The notes under the pieces: generated by a model
Seen by the model: the letters and a program-made list of their open reading frames with translations, nothing else
The model's database searches: none
Told to the model about the DNA's origin: nothing
Position numbers and translations under genes: made by a program
Part shown: positions 17,300 through 26,101 of the stretch, in pieces
How positions within the stretch are numbered: the first letter of the stretch is position 1
How the letters are laid out: each line of letters begins with the position of its first letter
DNA from: Subdoligranulum variabile
Lineage (GTDB): Bacteria; Bacillota; Clostridia; Oscillospirales; Ruminococcaceae
Direction of reading: 5' to 3'
NCBI RefSeq assembly: GCF_025152575.1
Contig: NZ_CP102293.1
Span: 310,001 to 374,000 of the forward strand
Length of the DNA: 64,000 bases

Positions 17300-18159
17300 T
17301 CCTCATGCAGGGCTGTGAGCAAAGCGGCATAGGCCCGCAATGTCAGCTGCTCGGGGCGCGCACGTTCCTCCAGACCAGCGGTCCGCAAAGCCTCCAGCAC
17401 CTGGGCCTTGGGCAGTTTCAGGCCGTTGGCAATGGCATTGGCTGCGGTCTTGCGCCGCTGAGAGAAGGCCGCTCGGATCAGGGCAAAATACGCTTTTTCC
17501 CGTCCGTCAGGCAAATCTACCGGCGGTTGCTGACGTACATCCAGTCGGATGACCGCACTGGTAACGCTTGGCGCCGGGTAAAAGCTGCCCGGCTGCACTG
17601 TGAACAGCAGTTTCGGCTGGGCATAGTAGGCCACCGCGTAGCTGATGGCACCAGCCTCCCGGGTGCCAGGCGCGGCACAGAGGCGCTGTGCCGCCTCCCT
17701 CTGCACCATAACGGTGATATTCTGGATAGGCAATTTTTCTTCCAGGAGACGCATCAGAATGGGGCTGGTAATGTAATAGGGCAAATTGGCACAGACCGCC
17801 ACCGGTTTTGTTCCGAATTCCTCTTCCAGCAGCGCTTTCAAGTCCACCTTGAGAACATCCTGCAGCACCAGTTTGAAATTGTCATATCCGGCCATGGTTT
17901 CGGCCAACAGCGGCGGAAGACGCTTGTCCACCTCCACGGAAACCACTTTGTCGGCACGTTTGCAAAGCTGTTCGGTCAGCACTCCAATGCCAGGGCCAAT
18001 TTCCAGCACGCCCCAGCCGGGACCAATGCCCGCTGCCTCCGCGATGCGGGGACAGATACCGGGATTGATGATGAAATTTTGTCCGAACCCTTTGGAGAGC
18101 GCGAAATCGTACCGCGCACACAGGTCACGGATGGTGGAAAGGTCGGTCAGATTGGGCAC
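17296..18159 (-). CDS. rsmA: 16S rRNA dimethyladenosine transferase
   Basis: This is a 287-aa KsgA/RsmA enzyme that dimethylates two adjacent adenines near the 3' end of 16S rRNA during 30S assembly. The order of motifs is the FGQNFI start, the SAM-binding loop (LEIGPGIGVLTEQL, about residue 50), the acidic VEVDKRL and the catalytic NLPYYITSP (about 124). The start is GTG at 18159, with AAAGGAAG upstream; no nearby ATG fits the family N-terminus. It lies 20 bases after the S41 gene and may be cotranscribed with the ftsEX cluster. Confidence 0.95.
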   Translation of the reverse strand: MPNLTDLSTIRDLCARYDFALSKGFGQNFIINPGICPRIAEAAGIGPGWGVLEIGPGIGVLTEQLCKRADKVVSVEVDKRLPPLLAETMAGYDNFKLVLQDVLKVDLKALLEEEFGTKPVAVCANLPYYITSPILMRLLEEKLPIQNITVMVQREAAQRLCAAPGTREAGAISYAVAYYAQPKLLFTVQPGSFYPAPSVTSAVIRLDVRQQPPVDLPDGREKAYFALIRAAFSQRRKTAANAIANGLKLPKAQVLEALRTAGLEERARPEQLTLRAYAALLTALHED

Positions 18160-18179
18160 AGTATTCTTCCTTTCCCTGA

Positions 18180-19394
18180 TCAGTTCTGCCCGGCCAGCGA
18201 CATGGCGGCGTTGACTGCCTTGCTGATCTGCGGGTCGGTTTCGATGGTAAAGTCGTAGTAGGCGCTCTGTTCATCAGCACTCAGCGCCGCATCCACATCG
18301 GGTGTCAGGCCGGTATCGTTCCAGGATTGTCCCTCATTGTCCAGCAGCAGGCCGATGGTGATGTACGCTGCCGAACCGTCGGAGAAGCTCTGCGCGTCGC
18401 TCATCACCACACCTTTGCCCATGGTGGTCGTACCGACCAGCGTGGCGCCGCCCATTTTGCGTAGGGCGTTGGCAAACAGCTCCGCCCCGCCGGCCGTATT
18501 GCCATTGACAAGGCATACCATAGGCAGGGTGATCTCATTCTCATCGGACATCCGCAGATCGGTGGTGGTCCCGTCCTTATCCTCCTGCTGGGCGATCAGT
18601 CCGGAAGGGACGCAGTAATCCGCCGACACCAGCGCGGCGTTGAGGTTTTCGCCGGTGTTGTCCCGCAGGTCAAAGACATAGCAGGTGGCACCCTGGTCCT
18701 TCAGGCTGTCCACTGCCGTCTTGAATTCCGTGGCAGTGCTGGTGCCGAAGGAGTCAATGCGGATATAGCCGCAGGTGCCCGCCGTCAGCTGGTAGGATAC
18801 CGTGGGCGTATTATAGTTGGTGTGCACAAGATCCAGTGTCTGCTCCTGACGGTCCGGCGTCAGATAGGTGATCGTGGTGGTGGTGCCTTCCTCCCCCAGC
18901 AGAGCCGAGGTGATGGTAGCGGTATCCGCCATCGTCTTGGTGGAGGTACCGTTGATGGCCGTAATAAAGCCACGGACTTCCAGGCCGTTTTCACTGGCCG
19001 GCGAGCCGTCGTAGACCCGGATGATCCGCGCATAGCCGGAAGAGGCGTCGTTGACGACCGCCACGCCGATACCGGTCAGTTTGCCGGAGGCCACCGACTG
19101 CATTTCGCTGTAGGCTTTGGCCGTGTAATAGCGGGCATATTTATCGTTGATGCCCAACACGTATCCGGCTGCGATCGTATCATTGAGGGTGTCCTCATTG
19201 ATGGTAAAATACTCATTGGCGCGCACAAAGCGGTCAATCTCCGAGAGTTTGTTGTACTGCCGTTCCTTGTTTTTGACGCTGGACACGGTTGAGTTGAACA
19301 TATTCATCGAGATGACCATCGTAAGCGAAAAGGTGACCGCCATCGCGATCAATGCGATGGTAGCGGCAACGCCCAGACTGATTTTTTTACTCAT
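18180..19394 (-). CDS. S41 family C-terminal-processing-peptidase homologue lacking the nucleophile
   Basis: This is a 404-aa protein with an N-terminal membrane anchor (residues ~7-30), a PDZ domain (about 100-185) and the S41 fold outside the membrane. The general-base Lys327 (MGKG) is present. In S41 enzymes the Ser nucleophile lies 25 residues earlier in a (S/T)ASA(S/A)E motif. Here the segment reads NTAGGAELF, with Gly302 at that place. The DNA codons (GCC GGC GGG) leave no doubt about the reading. The protein therefore looks proteolytically inactive by the known mechanism, although fold and PDZ remain intact. It is the last gene of the ftsE-ftsX-M23 set, so a scaffolding or regulatory role at the division site is plausible. 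Confidence 0.85.
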   Translation of the reverse strand: MSKKISLGVAATIALIAMAVTFSLTMVISMNMFNSTVSSVKNKERQYNKLSEIDRFVRANEYFTINEDTLNDTIAAGYVLGINDKYARYYTAKAYSEMQSVASGKLTGIGVAVVNDASSGYARIIRVYDGSPASENGLEVRGFITAINGTSTKTMADTATITSALLGEEGTTTTITYLTPDRQEQTLDLVHTNYNTPTVSYQLTAGTCGYIRIDSFGTSTATEFKTAVDSLKDQGATCYVFDLRDNTGENLNAALVSADYCVPSGLIAQQEDKDGTTTDLRMSDENEITLPMVCLVNGNTAGGAELFANALRKMGGATLVGTTTMGKGVVMSDAQSFSDGSAAYITIGLLLDNEGQSWNDTGLTPDVDAALSADEQSAYYDFTIETDPQISKAVNAAMSLAGQN

Positions 19395-19428
19395 GGATCA
19401 GACGGCTCCTTACTGTTTGGTGACCGCT

Positions 19429-19542
19429 TCAGGCGGCGTAAGACAACGAGAAGAGGATGGTGCTGAACAGGCTCAGGACCATCATGGCTGCAAACACAAG
19501 GCAAAAAATGCGCACAGCCGTTTTATGCTTCTGCGGTTTCAT
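19429..19542 (-). CDS. Small single-pass membrane protein in the ftsEX operon
   Basis: This is a 37-codon gene in the gap between the M23 hydrolase and the S41 homologue. It begins MKPQKHKTAVRIFC, has one hydrophobic helix of about 22 residues (from VRIFCLVF to about SLSYAA) and ends at TGA 19431-19429. A strong GGAGGAGG ribosome site lies about 10 bases upstream, and the positive N-terminus predicts the N-in orientation. No family is recognised. Its place between cell-wall hydrolase and PDZ protein genes suggests a role with the FtsEX complex. The ribosome site and codon use in a GC-rich operon support a real gene. Confidence 0.65.
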   Translation of the reverse strand: MKPQKHKTAVRIFCLVFAAMMVLSLFSTILFSLSYAA

Positions 19543-19563
19543 AGATTGTTTCCTCCTCCGCGA

Positions 19564-20778
19564 TCAATGCGGAATCCAGTTGGTGACGTTGGTCAGCACG
19601 CCGTTGATCTTCATTTCCAGATGAAGGTGGTTGCCGGTGGAATATCCGGTGGAACCTACATAACCGATGACCTGGCCTTTTGTTACGCTCTGCCCGGCGC
19701 TGACGATGGGGGTGCTGATCATATGGGCATAGAGCGTCGAATAGGTATTGCCTTCATCGTCCTTGCCGTGATAGATCTGCACGTAGTTGCCCCAGCTGTA
19801 ATGGTAGGTGGCATCGGTGACGATGCCATCTGCAATGGCATAGATTTCGGTGCCGCCGGGAGCGGCGAAGTCGGTGCCGCGGTGCCCGCCGGTTCCGAAC
19901 ACGCAGGAGATATACTTATAAGAAGGCAGTGCCGGGCCAAAGTTCAGCGAGCAGGTCATCGCCGCGCTGCTGTACTTATCCACCTGGGAATTCAAGTAGG
20001 CATCCAGCTGAGCGGCCGCCTGGTCCAGGTTCTTGCGGGCCTGCTCCTCCTCGGCTGCCAGCACTTCGGCTGCCGCATCGGCATCAGAAATGGTCTGGTC
20101 CTGCTGCTGGATACTGACCTGCAACTCGGACTTTTTGCTGTCCAGCTGATTGTTCTGGTTTTGCAGCTCCGCCTGCTGGGATTCCAGTTCGGCCTTGGCG
20201 TTTTCCAGTTCGGTGCGCTGGGCTTCCAGCTCCTGGCGCTGGGTCTCGATCTGCTGACAGATTTCCTTGTCCTTGCTGGAGATCTGCTCCAGAGATTCGG
20301 CGAAAGTCAGCAGCTGATACAGACTGTTGGCACTGGAAAGCAGTGCGATGGAACCGCCGTCGTTGAGCATCTGCATGGCACCCAGCCGGTCCTTGAAGCC
20401 GGCCCAGCGCTCATCGTATTCGGTCTGCTTCACATCCACTTCAGCCTGCTTTTCATCGATTTCCAGCTGCTTGTTGTTGATGTCTTCCTCAACCTGGGCG
20501 ATGGACTGCTGCAGCAGTCCGATCTGGGTCGTGATGACCTCGGTCTGCTGCTCGTACTGTTCCTTCAGATCTTCGGCGTTGGCCTTGTTGGCCTGATTGT
20601 CCTTGATCTTCTGCTGGATGGCTTCCAGTTCCTGCTGCGCAGCGTCCTTCTGCGCCTGCAATTCGGATTTTTTATCGTCCGCGAGTGTCATGGTGTTGGT
20701 AGAGACCGTCAGGGTCACGACCATCGCCACCGCCAATGCCATGGACACCGCTCGTTTGATCAGCGGAGAAATTTTCAT
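19564..20778 (-). CDS. EnvC/PcsB-like murein hydrolase, coiled coil plus M23 (LytM) domain
   Basis: This is a 404-aa exported protein. It has a signal peptide (residues ~1-33, ending near STNTMTLA), long coiled coils rich in Gln, Glu and Lys (about 35-260), and a C-terminal LytM domain. The zinc site is complete: HRGTD for the first His/Asp and HLHLE for the HxH pair, with YAHM between. It is therefore likely an active peptidoglycan endopeptidase, unlike degenerate E. coli EnvC. It directly follows ftsX; in streptococci and other Gram-positives FtsEX activates such coiled-coil hydrolases (PcsB, CwlO) for daughter-cell separation. Confidence 0.92.
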   Translation of the reverse strand: MKISPLIKRAVSMALAVAMVVTLTVSTNTMTLADDKKSELQAQKDAAQQELEAIQQKIKDNQANKANAEDLKEQYEQQTEVITTQIGLLQQSIAQVEEDINNKQLEIDEKQAEVDVKQTEYDERWAGFKDRLGAMQMLNDGGSIALLSSANSLYQLLTFAESLEQISSKDKEICQQIETQRQELEAQRTELENAKAELESQQAELQNQNNQLDSKKSELQVSIQQQDQTISDADAAAEVLAAEEEQARKNLDQAAAQLDAYLNSQVDKYSSAAMTCSLNFGPALPSYKYISCVFGTGGHRGTDFAAPGGTEIYAIADGIVTDATYHYSWGNYVQIYHGKDDEGNTYSTLYAHMISTPIVSAGQSVTKGQVIGYVGSTGYSTGNHLHLEMKINGVLTNVTNWIPH

Positions 20779-20802
20779 AGTCTTGTTTCCTGTCCTGTTT
20801 GC

Positions 20803-21708
20803 TCAGACATTCAGATGTTTACGGATACTGGTGGCTGTACCGATGCCGCACAGAACGAAGCCCAGCAAGGCAAAACCGCCCACGATGTAATACCATACGT
20901 CGATAAGGGGCACCAGCTGACCGCCGAACATCTGGGAAAGGGTGGTCGGATTTTCGGCATACCAGCGGCAGAGTGCATAGTAAGCGCCGCATACCACGCC
21001 GGAGGCAATGGCCGCTGCAATCAGACCGGAGGTAACGCCCTCCACAAAAAACGGAAAGCGGATGAATCCGTTGGTGGCGCCCACCAGCTTCATGATGCCG
21101 ATTTCCTTGCGGCGATTGAAAACGGTGATCTTGATGGTATTGTTGATGACCACAATGCTGACGATGGCCAGCACCCCCACCACCGCGTAGCAGGCATAGC
21201 TGATAGTTTTCTGCAACGAGACAAAAATGTTGGACAGGTCCAGCGGAGCATTGACGCGGTATACCCCGTCGATCTGTTCCAGCTGGTCCTTCACGGCAGG
21301 AATATTGTCAGGGCTGTCCACCACCACACGGTAGTTGGGATAGAACGGATTATCGTTGGAAAAAGCCGATTCCAGATCGATATAGTCCGACAGCATATCG
21401 CTGTAGATGGAAAGCACTTCCTGGGGCGAAACATAGGTCACGCCCACCACATGCTCCGTGCTGCGGATGGCGGAATCCGCAGCGGCAATCTGGTCCTCGG
21501 TGGCGTCCAGATTCATGTAAACGACCGTCTCGTTCTGGTCACCGATATACTCCACCATGGCGTCGATGTTGACGCCCAGCAGATACGCGGCACCGATCAG
21601 CAGCATACAGACGGTCAGCACGCCCATAGAGGCAAAGGTCATCAGCCGGTTGGCCCGCAGATTGTGCAGGCCCTGACCGACCAGGTAAGTAAAGCTGGAA
21701 AAACGCAT
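20803..21708 (-). CDS. ftsX: Cell division ABC permease FtsX
   Basis: This is a 301-aa membrane protein with one N-terminal helix (residues ~20-45), a large extracellular loop (~46-170) that would contact the murein hydrolase, and three C-terminal helices (the first about 175-197, the last about 270-293). The cytoplasmic NRRKEIGIMKLVGATNGFIRFPF coupling segment is typical of FtsX. With FtsE it forms a mechanotransmitting ABC complex controlling peptidoglycan hydrolysis at the septum. It follows ftsE by 28 bases. Confidence 0.94.
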   Translation of the reverse strand: MRFSSFTYLVGQGLHNLRANRLMTFASMGVLTVCMLLIGAAYLLGVNIDAMVEYIGDQNETVVYMNLDATEDQIAAADSAIRSTEHVVGVTYVSPQEVLSIYSDMLSDYIDLESAFSNDNPFYPNYRVVVDSPDNIPAVKDQLEQIDGVYRVNAPLDLSNIFVSLQKTISYACYAVVGVLAIVSIVVINNTIKITVFNRRKEIGIMKLVGATNGFIRFPFFVEGVTSGLIAAAIASGVVCGAYYALCRWYAENPTTLSQMFGGQLVPLIDVWYYIVGGFALLGFVLCGIGTATSIRKHLNV

Positions 21709-21736
21709 GATGTTCCCCTCTTGGTTCTCTTATCGG

Positions 21737-22489
21737 TTATTCGTCGTCGTACTCCTCACGGCTGCGGGCCGCCACCTTGGCAGCGTAGCGACGCGCCACC
21801 TCCGGATGGGCGGTGTCCGACGCCACCATACCATCGGCCAGCGTGATCACTCGATTGTTGTACTTGGCAGCCAGCTTGTGCACAAGCTCATGCTCGTGGG
21901 TAACGACGACCACCGTGATATTGACCTTATTGATGGCCTCAAACAGCTGCATGATGTCCATGGACATCTCAGGGTCGATGTTGCCTGTGGGCTCGTCTGC
22001 AATGATGATCTTGGGGCCATGGGCAAGAGCGCGGGCTACCGCCACACGCTGCTGCTCGCCGCCGGAAAGTTCATCCGGCAGGCGGTCCATCTTATCCTCC
22101 AGACCTACCAGCGACAGCGCAAAGGGCACACGGGCCTTGATCTTCTTGGTGGAGATATTGGTCACCCGCATGGCAAACGCTACATTCTCGTAGACCGTCA
22201 TGGTCGGGATCAGGCGGAAGTCCTGAAAGACCACACCCATCTGACGGCGCAGATAGGGCACCTTGCGTCGTTTGAGCTTGGTCAGGTCCTGTCCGTTGAT
22301 GAAGACCTTTCCCTCGGTGGGCTTTTCCTCCATCTGGATCAGTTTCAGGAAGGTGGATTTGCCCGCGCCGGAGTGGCCCAGGATGAAGACAAATTCGCCT
22401 TCATCGATATGAATATTGATATCCTCGAGCGCCACATTCTCATCGTTGTGGGTCTCGTAGGTCTTGGAAACGTGCTCAAAATCGATCAT
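21737..22489 (-). CDS. ftsE: Cell division ATP-binding protein FtsE
   Basis: This is a 250-aa ABC ATPase partnering FtsX. Walker A is GHSGAGKST (about residue 36), the signature [15 protein letters not shown], Walker [13 protein letters not shown] and the H-loop VVVTHEHEL. The C-terminal tail is longer than in minimal FtsE (about 228 aa) and Arg/Glu-rich. It is the first gene of the operon ftsE-ftsX-M23-(37-aa protein)-S41-rsmA, with a promoter about 60 bases upstream. Confidence 0.94.
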   Translation of the reverse strand: MIDFEHVSKTYETHNDENVALEDINIHIDEGEFVFILGHSGAGKSTFLKLIQMEEKPTEGKVFINGQDLTKLKRRKVPYLRRQMGVVFQDFRLIPTMTVYENVAFAMRVTNISTKKIKARVPFALSLVGLEDKMDRLPDELSGGEQQRVAVARALAHGPKIIIADEPTGNIDPEMSMDIMQLFEAINKVNITVVVVTHEHELVHKLAAKYNNRVITLADGMVASDTAHPEVARRYAAKVAARSREEYDDE

Positions 22490-22546
22490 TGGTGAACTCC
22501 TGTTGACTTGCTACGTCCGGGTAATGGTTACAGTCATACATTTATA

Positions 22547-22575
22547 AGGATACCATGCCAGGCAGGTTCGGTCAA
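22547..22575 (-). promoter_or_regulatory. Promoter of the ftsEX operon
   Basis: -35 TTGACC (22570-22575), a 17-bp spacer and -10 TATCCT (22547-22552), about 58 bases before the ftsE start. Confidence 0.6.
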
Positions 22576-22638
22576 GGGTTTGGCCCCGTATAAAACCGTG
22601 AAAATTGTGGGAACTTTCCGGCGGGATTTTCATACAAA

Positions 22639-22683
22639 AAGGCGGAAACGCGCCGCAGCAGCCTATCCGGCCGCCGGGCGCGC
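22639..22683 (-). terminator. Probable terminator after the rRNA methyltransferase
   Basis: On the minus strand a GC-rich imperfect hairpin, closed by CGCGCC/GGCGCG, is followed by TTTCCGCCTTTTT. It lies about 20 bases past the gene's stop. Internal mismatches lower the confidence. Confidence 0.45.
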
Positions 22684-22702
22684 TTTTGCTGTTTTTTTCG
22701 TA

Positions 22703-24070
22703 TTATCGAAGATTCCGAAGCCCTTTGGGATAGTGGTTTTTGATGCGGCCACCGCTGACTTTACCCGCTCCCAGAGGGAAGCCGTCGACGCAGACGGCAC
22801 ACCAGCCGCTCTGTGCGGTGACGGCATCGATCTCCTCGCCGCGCAGCCAGGCCGCCGTGCGGGGATCATCCCGGGTCAGTTCCTCCCGGTTGGCGCATTG
22901 AGCACCGTAGGCCATAAACAGCGCATGAGCGGGCTGAAATCGCTTTTTGACTATGCTGCCCGCCAGCACACCGCCGCGAACCAGTCGCAGCTTGCCGAGC
23001 GGAAGGGTGTCACTGCCCACAGGCGGCAAAAGAATCCACTCCCCCGCCGTTGCCACAGGCAGCTCCGCCAACTGCGGAAAATAGGTTTTGGAAAATTCCG
23101 TCCATTCTGACGGAACTTTGGCGGGACGCCGCGGCTTGTTTCGGCCCGGTGCGGTGAATGCCACCTCCGGGGATTTCTGCAGTTTGGCCATAAAGTGTCC
23201 CTCTCCCCCATCGGCCGGCCAGATGCGACGGCAGCGTTCCGCCGCAAAGCCTTCCGGTGCACGGTTGGCTTCGCCGGGACGTCCGAATCCGCAATCAGAC
23301 AGATCCACAAGAGAAAACTCCGGGTGCCGCTGCAGAAAGGATGCAATCTGTGCCTCATCCTCCTGAGGTGCAAAGGTGCAGGTGGAATAGACCAACACCC
23401 CACCTGGTGCCAGCAACGCGGCTGCATTTTCCAGAATTTCGGCTCCCAATGCAGCACAATGAGTTACCAGCGCGTCATTGTGCTGGGCTGACGCTGCAGC
23501 CTCCTTGCGGAACATGCCTTCCCCGGAGCAGGGAGCATCTACCAGCACCCGGTCAAACCGACCGGGCCAGGCCGCAGCCAGGCGTGCGGTATCTTCGTTG
23601 GTGACAAGTGCATTGGTCACACCCATGCGCTCCAGATTCTGGCGCAAGATCTCAGCCCGCGCGGCTACGAACTCATTGGCCACCAGTATTCCCTGTCCCT
23701 GCAAAGCCGCCGCCAGCTGACTGGTCTTGCCCCCCGGCGCTGCACACAGATCCGCCACCAGCATACCAGGCTGCACATCCAGCAGTGCTGCCGGTGCGCT
23801 GGCGCTGGGTTCCTGGGCATAAAACACGCCGGCATGGTGCCATGGATGGCGGCCGGGCCGCCAGTCCGGGGCCGTCGTGAAAGCAGATGGGCAGAACGGC
23901 GACGCCGCAACGGAAAAATCTGCCCGGGCAGCCAGCCAGTCCGGGGCGCAGCGCAGTGCATTCACTGTAATGCCCCGGGCCGGTTCCGGTGTGGCGTAAC
24001 GGTAGAGTTCCTCAAAGCGGTCCCCCAGCAGGGCGCGCTCCCGCGCGGCAAAATCAGCGGGGAATTCCAT
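22703..24070 (-). CDS. rsmF: RsmF/NSUN-family RNA cytosine-C5 methyltransferase
   Basis: This is a 455-aa SAM-dependent m5C RNA methyltransferase of the NOL1/NOP2/Sun class. The SAM site LCAAPGGKT, the releasing Cys in VDAPCSGEGMF and the catalytic Cys in STCTFAPQEDE are present in order. The C-terminal half (from about residue 300) is the PUA-like RNA-binding module found in RsmF-type enzymes. Start ATG 24070 follows GGGAGGATACAAG. The target is probably 16S rRNA by homology; a tRNA target cannot be excluded. It is monocistronic, divergent from a small Asn/Thr-rich gene. Confidence 0.88.
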   Translation of the reverse strand: MEFPADFAARERALLGDRFEELYRYATPEPARGITVNALRCAPDWLAARADFSVAASPFCPSAFTTAPDWRPGRHPWHHAGVFYAQEPSASAPAALLDVQPGMLVADLCAAPGGKTSQLAAALQGQGILVANEFVAARAEILRQNLERMGVTNALVTNEDTARLAAAWPGRFDRVLVDAPCSGEGMFRKEAAASAQHNDALVTHCAALGAEILENAAALLAPGGVLVYSTCTFAPQEDEAQIASFLQRHPEFSLVDLSDCGFGRPGEANRAPEGFAAERCRRIWPADGGEGHFMAKLQKSPEVAFTAPGRNKPRRPAKVPSEWTEFSKTYFPQLAELPVATAGEWILLPPVGSDTLPLGKLRLVRGGVLAGSIVKKRFQPAHALFMAYGAQCANREELTRDDPRTAAWLRGEEIDAVTAQSGWCAVCVDGFPLGAGKVSGGRIKNHYPKGLRNLR

Positions 24071-24171
24071 CTTGTATCCTCCCTTGCATAAACAGGCCAT
24101 GACCGGGCAAACTACCAGTGCGGCAACAAAACCGCAAGATCGTTTTTTACTTGCGAAAGGAGTAACCTCTC

Positions 24172-24312
24172 ATGGCAAAGAATCAGACGAACAACACGAC
24201 CAACCGCAGCACCAACACTACCAACAGCACCCAGAAAAAGACCACCAACGGCACCCAGCAGCGCAGCACCAACCGCACCACCAGCGCTACCGAGAGCAAG
24301 AACTGCAAGTGA
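24172..24312 (+). CDS. 46-aa Asn/Thr-rich basic small protein
   Basis: This short gene begins MAKNQTNNTTNRSTNTTN and ends TESKNCK. About half of the residues are Asn or Thr, with several Lys/Arg and no hydrophobic stretch, so the product should be soluble and disordered. The AAAGGAG ribosome site is 9 bases upstream and a perfect terminator starts 34 bases after the stop. That gives it the punctuation of a free-standing gene. No family is recognised with certainty; the composition recalls small spore or nucleic-acid-associated proteins of clostridia. A hairpin (tgcgg/ccgca) lies in the upstream leader near 24118-24137. Confidence 0.7.
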   Translation: MAKNQTNNTTNRSTNTTNSTQKKTTNGTQQRSTNRTTSATESKNCK

Positions 24313-24345
24313 TCCCGGTCCGCGGCCCTGCTGCGGTATAGAAAA

Positions 24346-24379
24346 GGCTCCGGCCCCGTGAAGGGGCCGGGGCTTTTTT
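24346..24379. terminator. Bidirectional terminator between the small gene and mrnC
   Basis: An 11-12-bp GC-rich stem (ggctccggcccc / ggggccggggc) with loop gtgaa is followed by TTTTTT on the plus strand and CTTTTC on the minus strand. It overlaps the last codon of mrnC. Confidence 0.9.
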
Positions 24380-24782
24380 ATTGCGGCTGATACCCTGTCC
24401 AAAGGGCATCAAACAATTCCTGGATGCGATCGTTACGGCCCTGCAGGTAGAGCCACCCCAGCAGGCACTCGAAACCGGTGGAAGCCCGGTATTCCTGCAC
24501 CGTGGCATGTTTGGCCACACTGGCCTTGCTGGTATTCTTGCCGCGCCGCAGCACACCGGCTTCCGCTTCGGTCAAAAGGGGTTCCAGAATCTCCAGTTCC
24601 CGGCTCTGGGCATGGGCGCTTACATAATGGGTGGCTACCGTGTGCAGCCGGTTGGGCTGCAGCCGGGTGGTGCCCACCAATTTGGCGCGTACCAGCAGTT
24701 CCAGCACCGCATCCCCCACAAAGGCCAGAGCCAGCGGGGACATTTCGTGGATATCCACTTCGGATTTCGTTTCAAACAACAT
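24378..24782 (-). CDS. mrnC: Mini-ribonuclease III
   Basis: This is a 134-aa RNase III catalytic domain without a dsRNA-binding domain. In B. subtilis, MrnC matures 23S rRNA ends. The signature LALAFVGDAVLELLVR carries the catalytic Asp, and a second acidic set lies in the C-terminal helix (ECLLGWLYL). It begins at ATG 24782, 3 bases inside the obgE stop region. A TTG two codons upstream (24788) is an alternative that would overlap obgE by four bases. It is translationally coupled to obgE. Confidence 0.92.
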   Translation of the reverse strand: MLFETKSEVDIHEMSPLALAFVGDAVLELLVRAKLVGTTRLQPNRLHTVATHYVSAHAQSRELEILEPLLTEAEAGVLRRGKNTSKASVAKHATVQEYRASTGFECLLGWLYLQGRNDRIQELFDALWTGYQPQ

Positions 24783-24784
24783 AC

Positions 24785-26068
24785 TCAATACAGATAATCA
24801 AACTCGTATTCGCCGATCTTGATGGTATCATCTTCCTCGACGCCTTCCTCCACCAGCTTGTCCAGAATGCCGGAATCGCCCAGCTGGGTCTGGAAATACT
24901 GCAGGCTTTCGTAGTCCTCCACGTTGGTGCCGGCAAGAATGCGCTCCAGCCAGGGCGCGTCAATGGTGAACTCATGTTCGCCGGTCCGGGTGACGGTGAA
25001 CGGACGGGTGGGTTCCAGGCTCTTGTCGGGACGCTTGTACTCCGCCTCATACACCTTGATGGGCGGCAGGTCTTTCAGACGGTTGTAGACCAATGCCGGC
25101 AGGCCGTCCACGCCCTGGCGTGTCGCCGCCGAGATGGGCAGGAAGGTCAGCCCCTGGGCCTCAATATATTGCTTGAATTCCTCGACCTGTTCCGGTGTGG
25201 CAATATCACACTTGTTGCCCAGCACGATCTGGGGGCGCTGCGCCAGTTCGGCGCTGAAGCCTGCCAGTTCGTGGTTGATCTGCTCAAAATCGGCCTTGGG
25301 GTCACGGCCCTCACAGCCGGAGACGTCCACCACATGCAGCAGCAGACGGCAGCGCTCCACATGGCGCAGGAAGTCGTGGCCGAGACCTACGCCCTCGGCG
25401 GCGCCTTCGATCAGGCCAGGGATATCGGCGCAGACAAAACTCTGCTCCGGACCGACCCGCACCACGCCCAGCACCGGGGTCAGGGTGGTAAAATGATAGT
25501 TGGCGATCTTAGGCTTGGCTGCCGAGATGATGCTGATGAGGGTGGATTTGCCCACGTTGGGGAAACCGATCAGACCCACATCGGCAATGACCTTCAGTTC
25601 CAATTGAACATGCAGATCCTCGCCGGGCAGACCGGGTTTTGCGAACTTGGGAATCTGGCGGGTAGGCGTGGCAAAATGGGAGTTGCCCCAGCCGCCACGG
25701 CCGCCACGGGCGACCACCACCGGCTCTGAGCCGGACAGGTCCGCAATGACCAGACCGGTCTCCGCTTCCTTCAGCACGGTGCCGCGGGGCACACGGATCA
25801 CAAGATCGTCGGCGTCGGCGCCGCTTTGCCGCTTGGCGCGGCCATTCTCGCCGTCCTGCGCGGTGTATTTGCGCTTGTAGCGGAAATCCATCAGCGTGGA
25901 AAGGTTGTCATCGGCCACAAAGATGATGTCGCCGCCGCGGCCGCCGTCGCCGCCGTCAGGACCGCCCGCCGCCACGAACTTTTCGCGGTGGAAGGTCACG
26001 GCGCCGTCGCCGCCTTTGCCGGCATGCAGCCAGATGGTCGCGGTATCAATAAAATTACTGGTTGCCAT
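24785..26068 (-). CDS. obgE: GTPase ObgE/CgtA
   Basis: This is a 427-aa ribosome-associated GTPase in 50S assembly and stringent/sporulation control. It has the Gly-rich Obg fold (residues ~1-160), the G domain with G1 GFPNVGKST, G3 DIPGLIEGA and G4 NKCD, and the C-terminal OCT domain typical of Firmicutes, ending EYEFDYLY. Length is normal for the Firmicutes type. It follows rplU-rpmA in the classical order, separated by a terminator and a second hairpin (acggtg/caccgt, 26081-26097) just before its ribosome site. Confidence 0.96.
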   Translation of the reverse strand: MATSNFIDTATIWLHAGKGGDGAVTFHREKFVAAGGPDGGDGGRGGDIIFVADDNLSTLMDFRYKRKYTAQDGENGRAKRQSGADADDLVIRVPRGTVLKEAETGLVIADLSGSEPVVVARGGRGGWGNSHFATPTRQIPKFAKPGLPGEDLHVQLELKVIADVGLIGFPNVGKSTLISIISAAKPKIANYHFTTLTPVLGVVRVGPEQSFVCADIPGLIEGAAEGVGLGHDFLRHVERCRLLLHVVDVSGCEGRDPKADFEQINHELAGFSAELAQRPQIVLGNKCDIATPEQVEEFKQYIEAQGLTFLPISAATRQGVDGLPALVYNRLKDLPPIKVYEAEYKRPDKSLEPTRPFTVTRTGEHEFTIDAPWLERILAGTNVEDYESLQYFQTQLGDSGILDKLVEEGVEEDDTIKIGEYEFDYLY

Positions 26069-26101
26069 AGTGTACCTCGCACGGTGTCGGGCACCGTCTG
26101 T

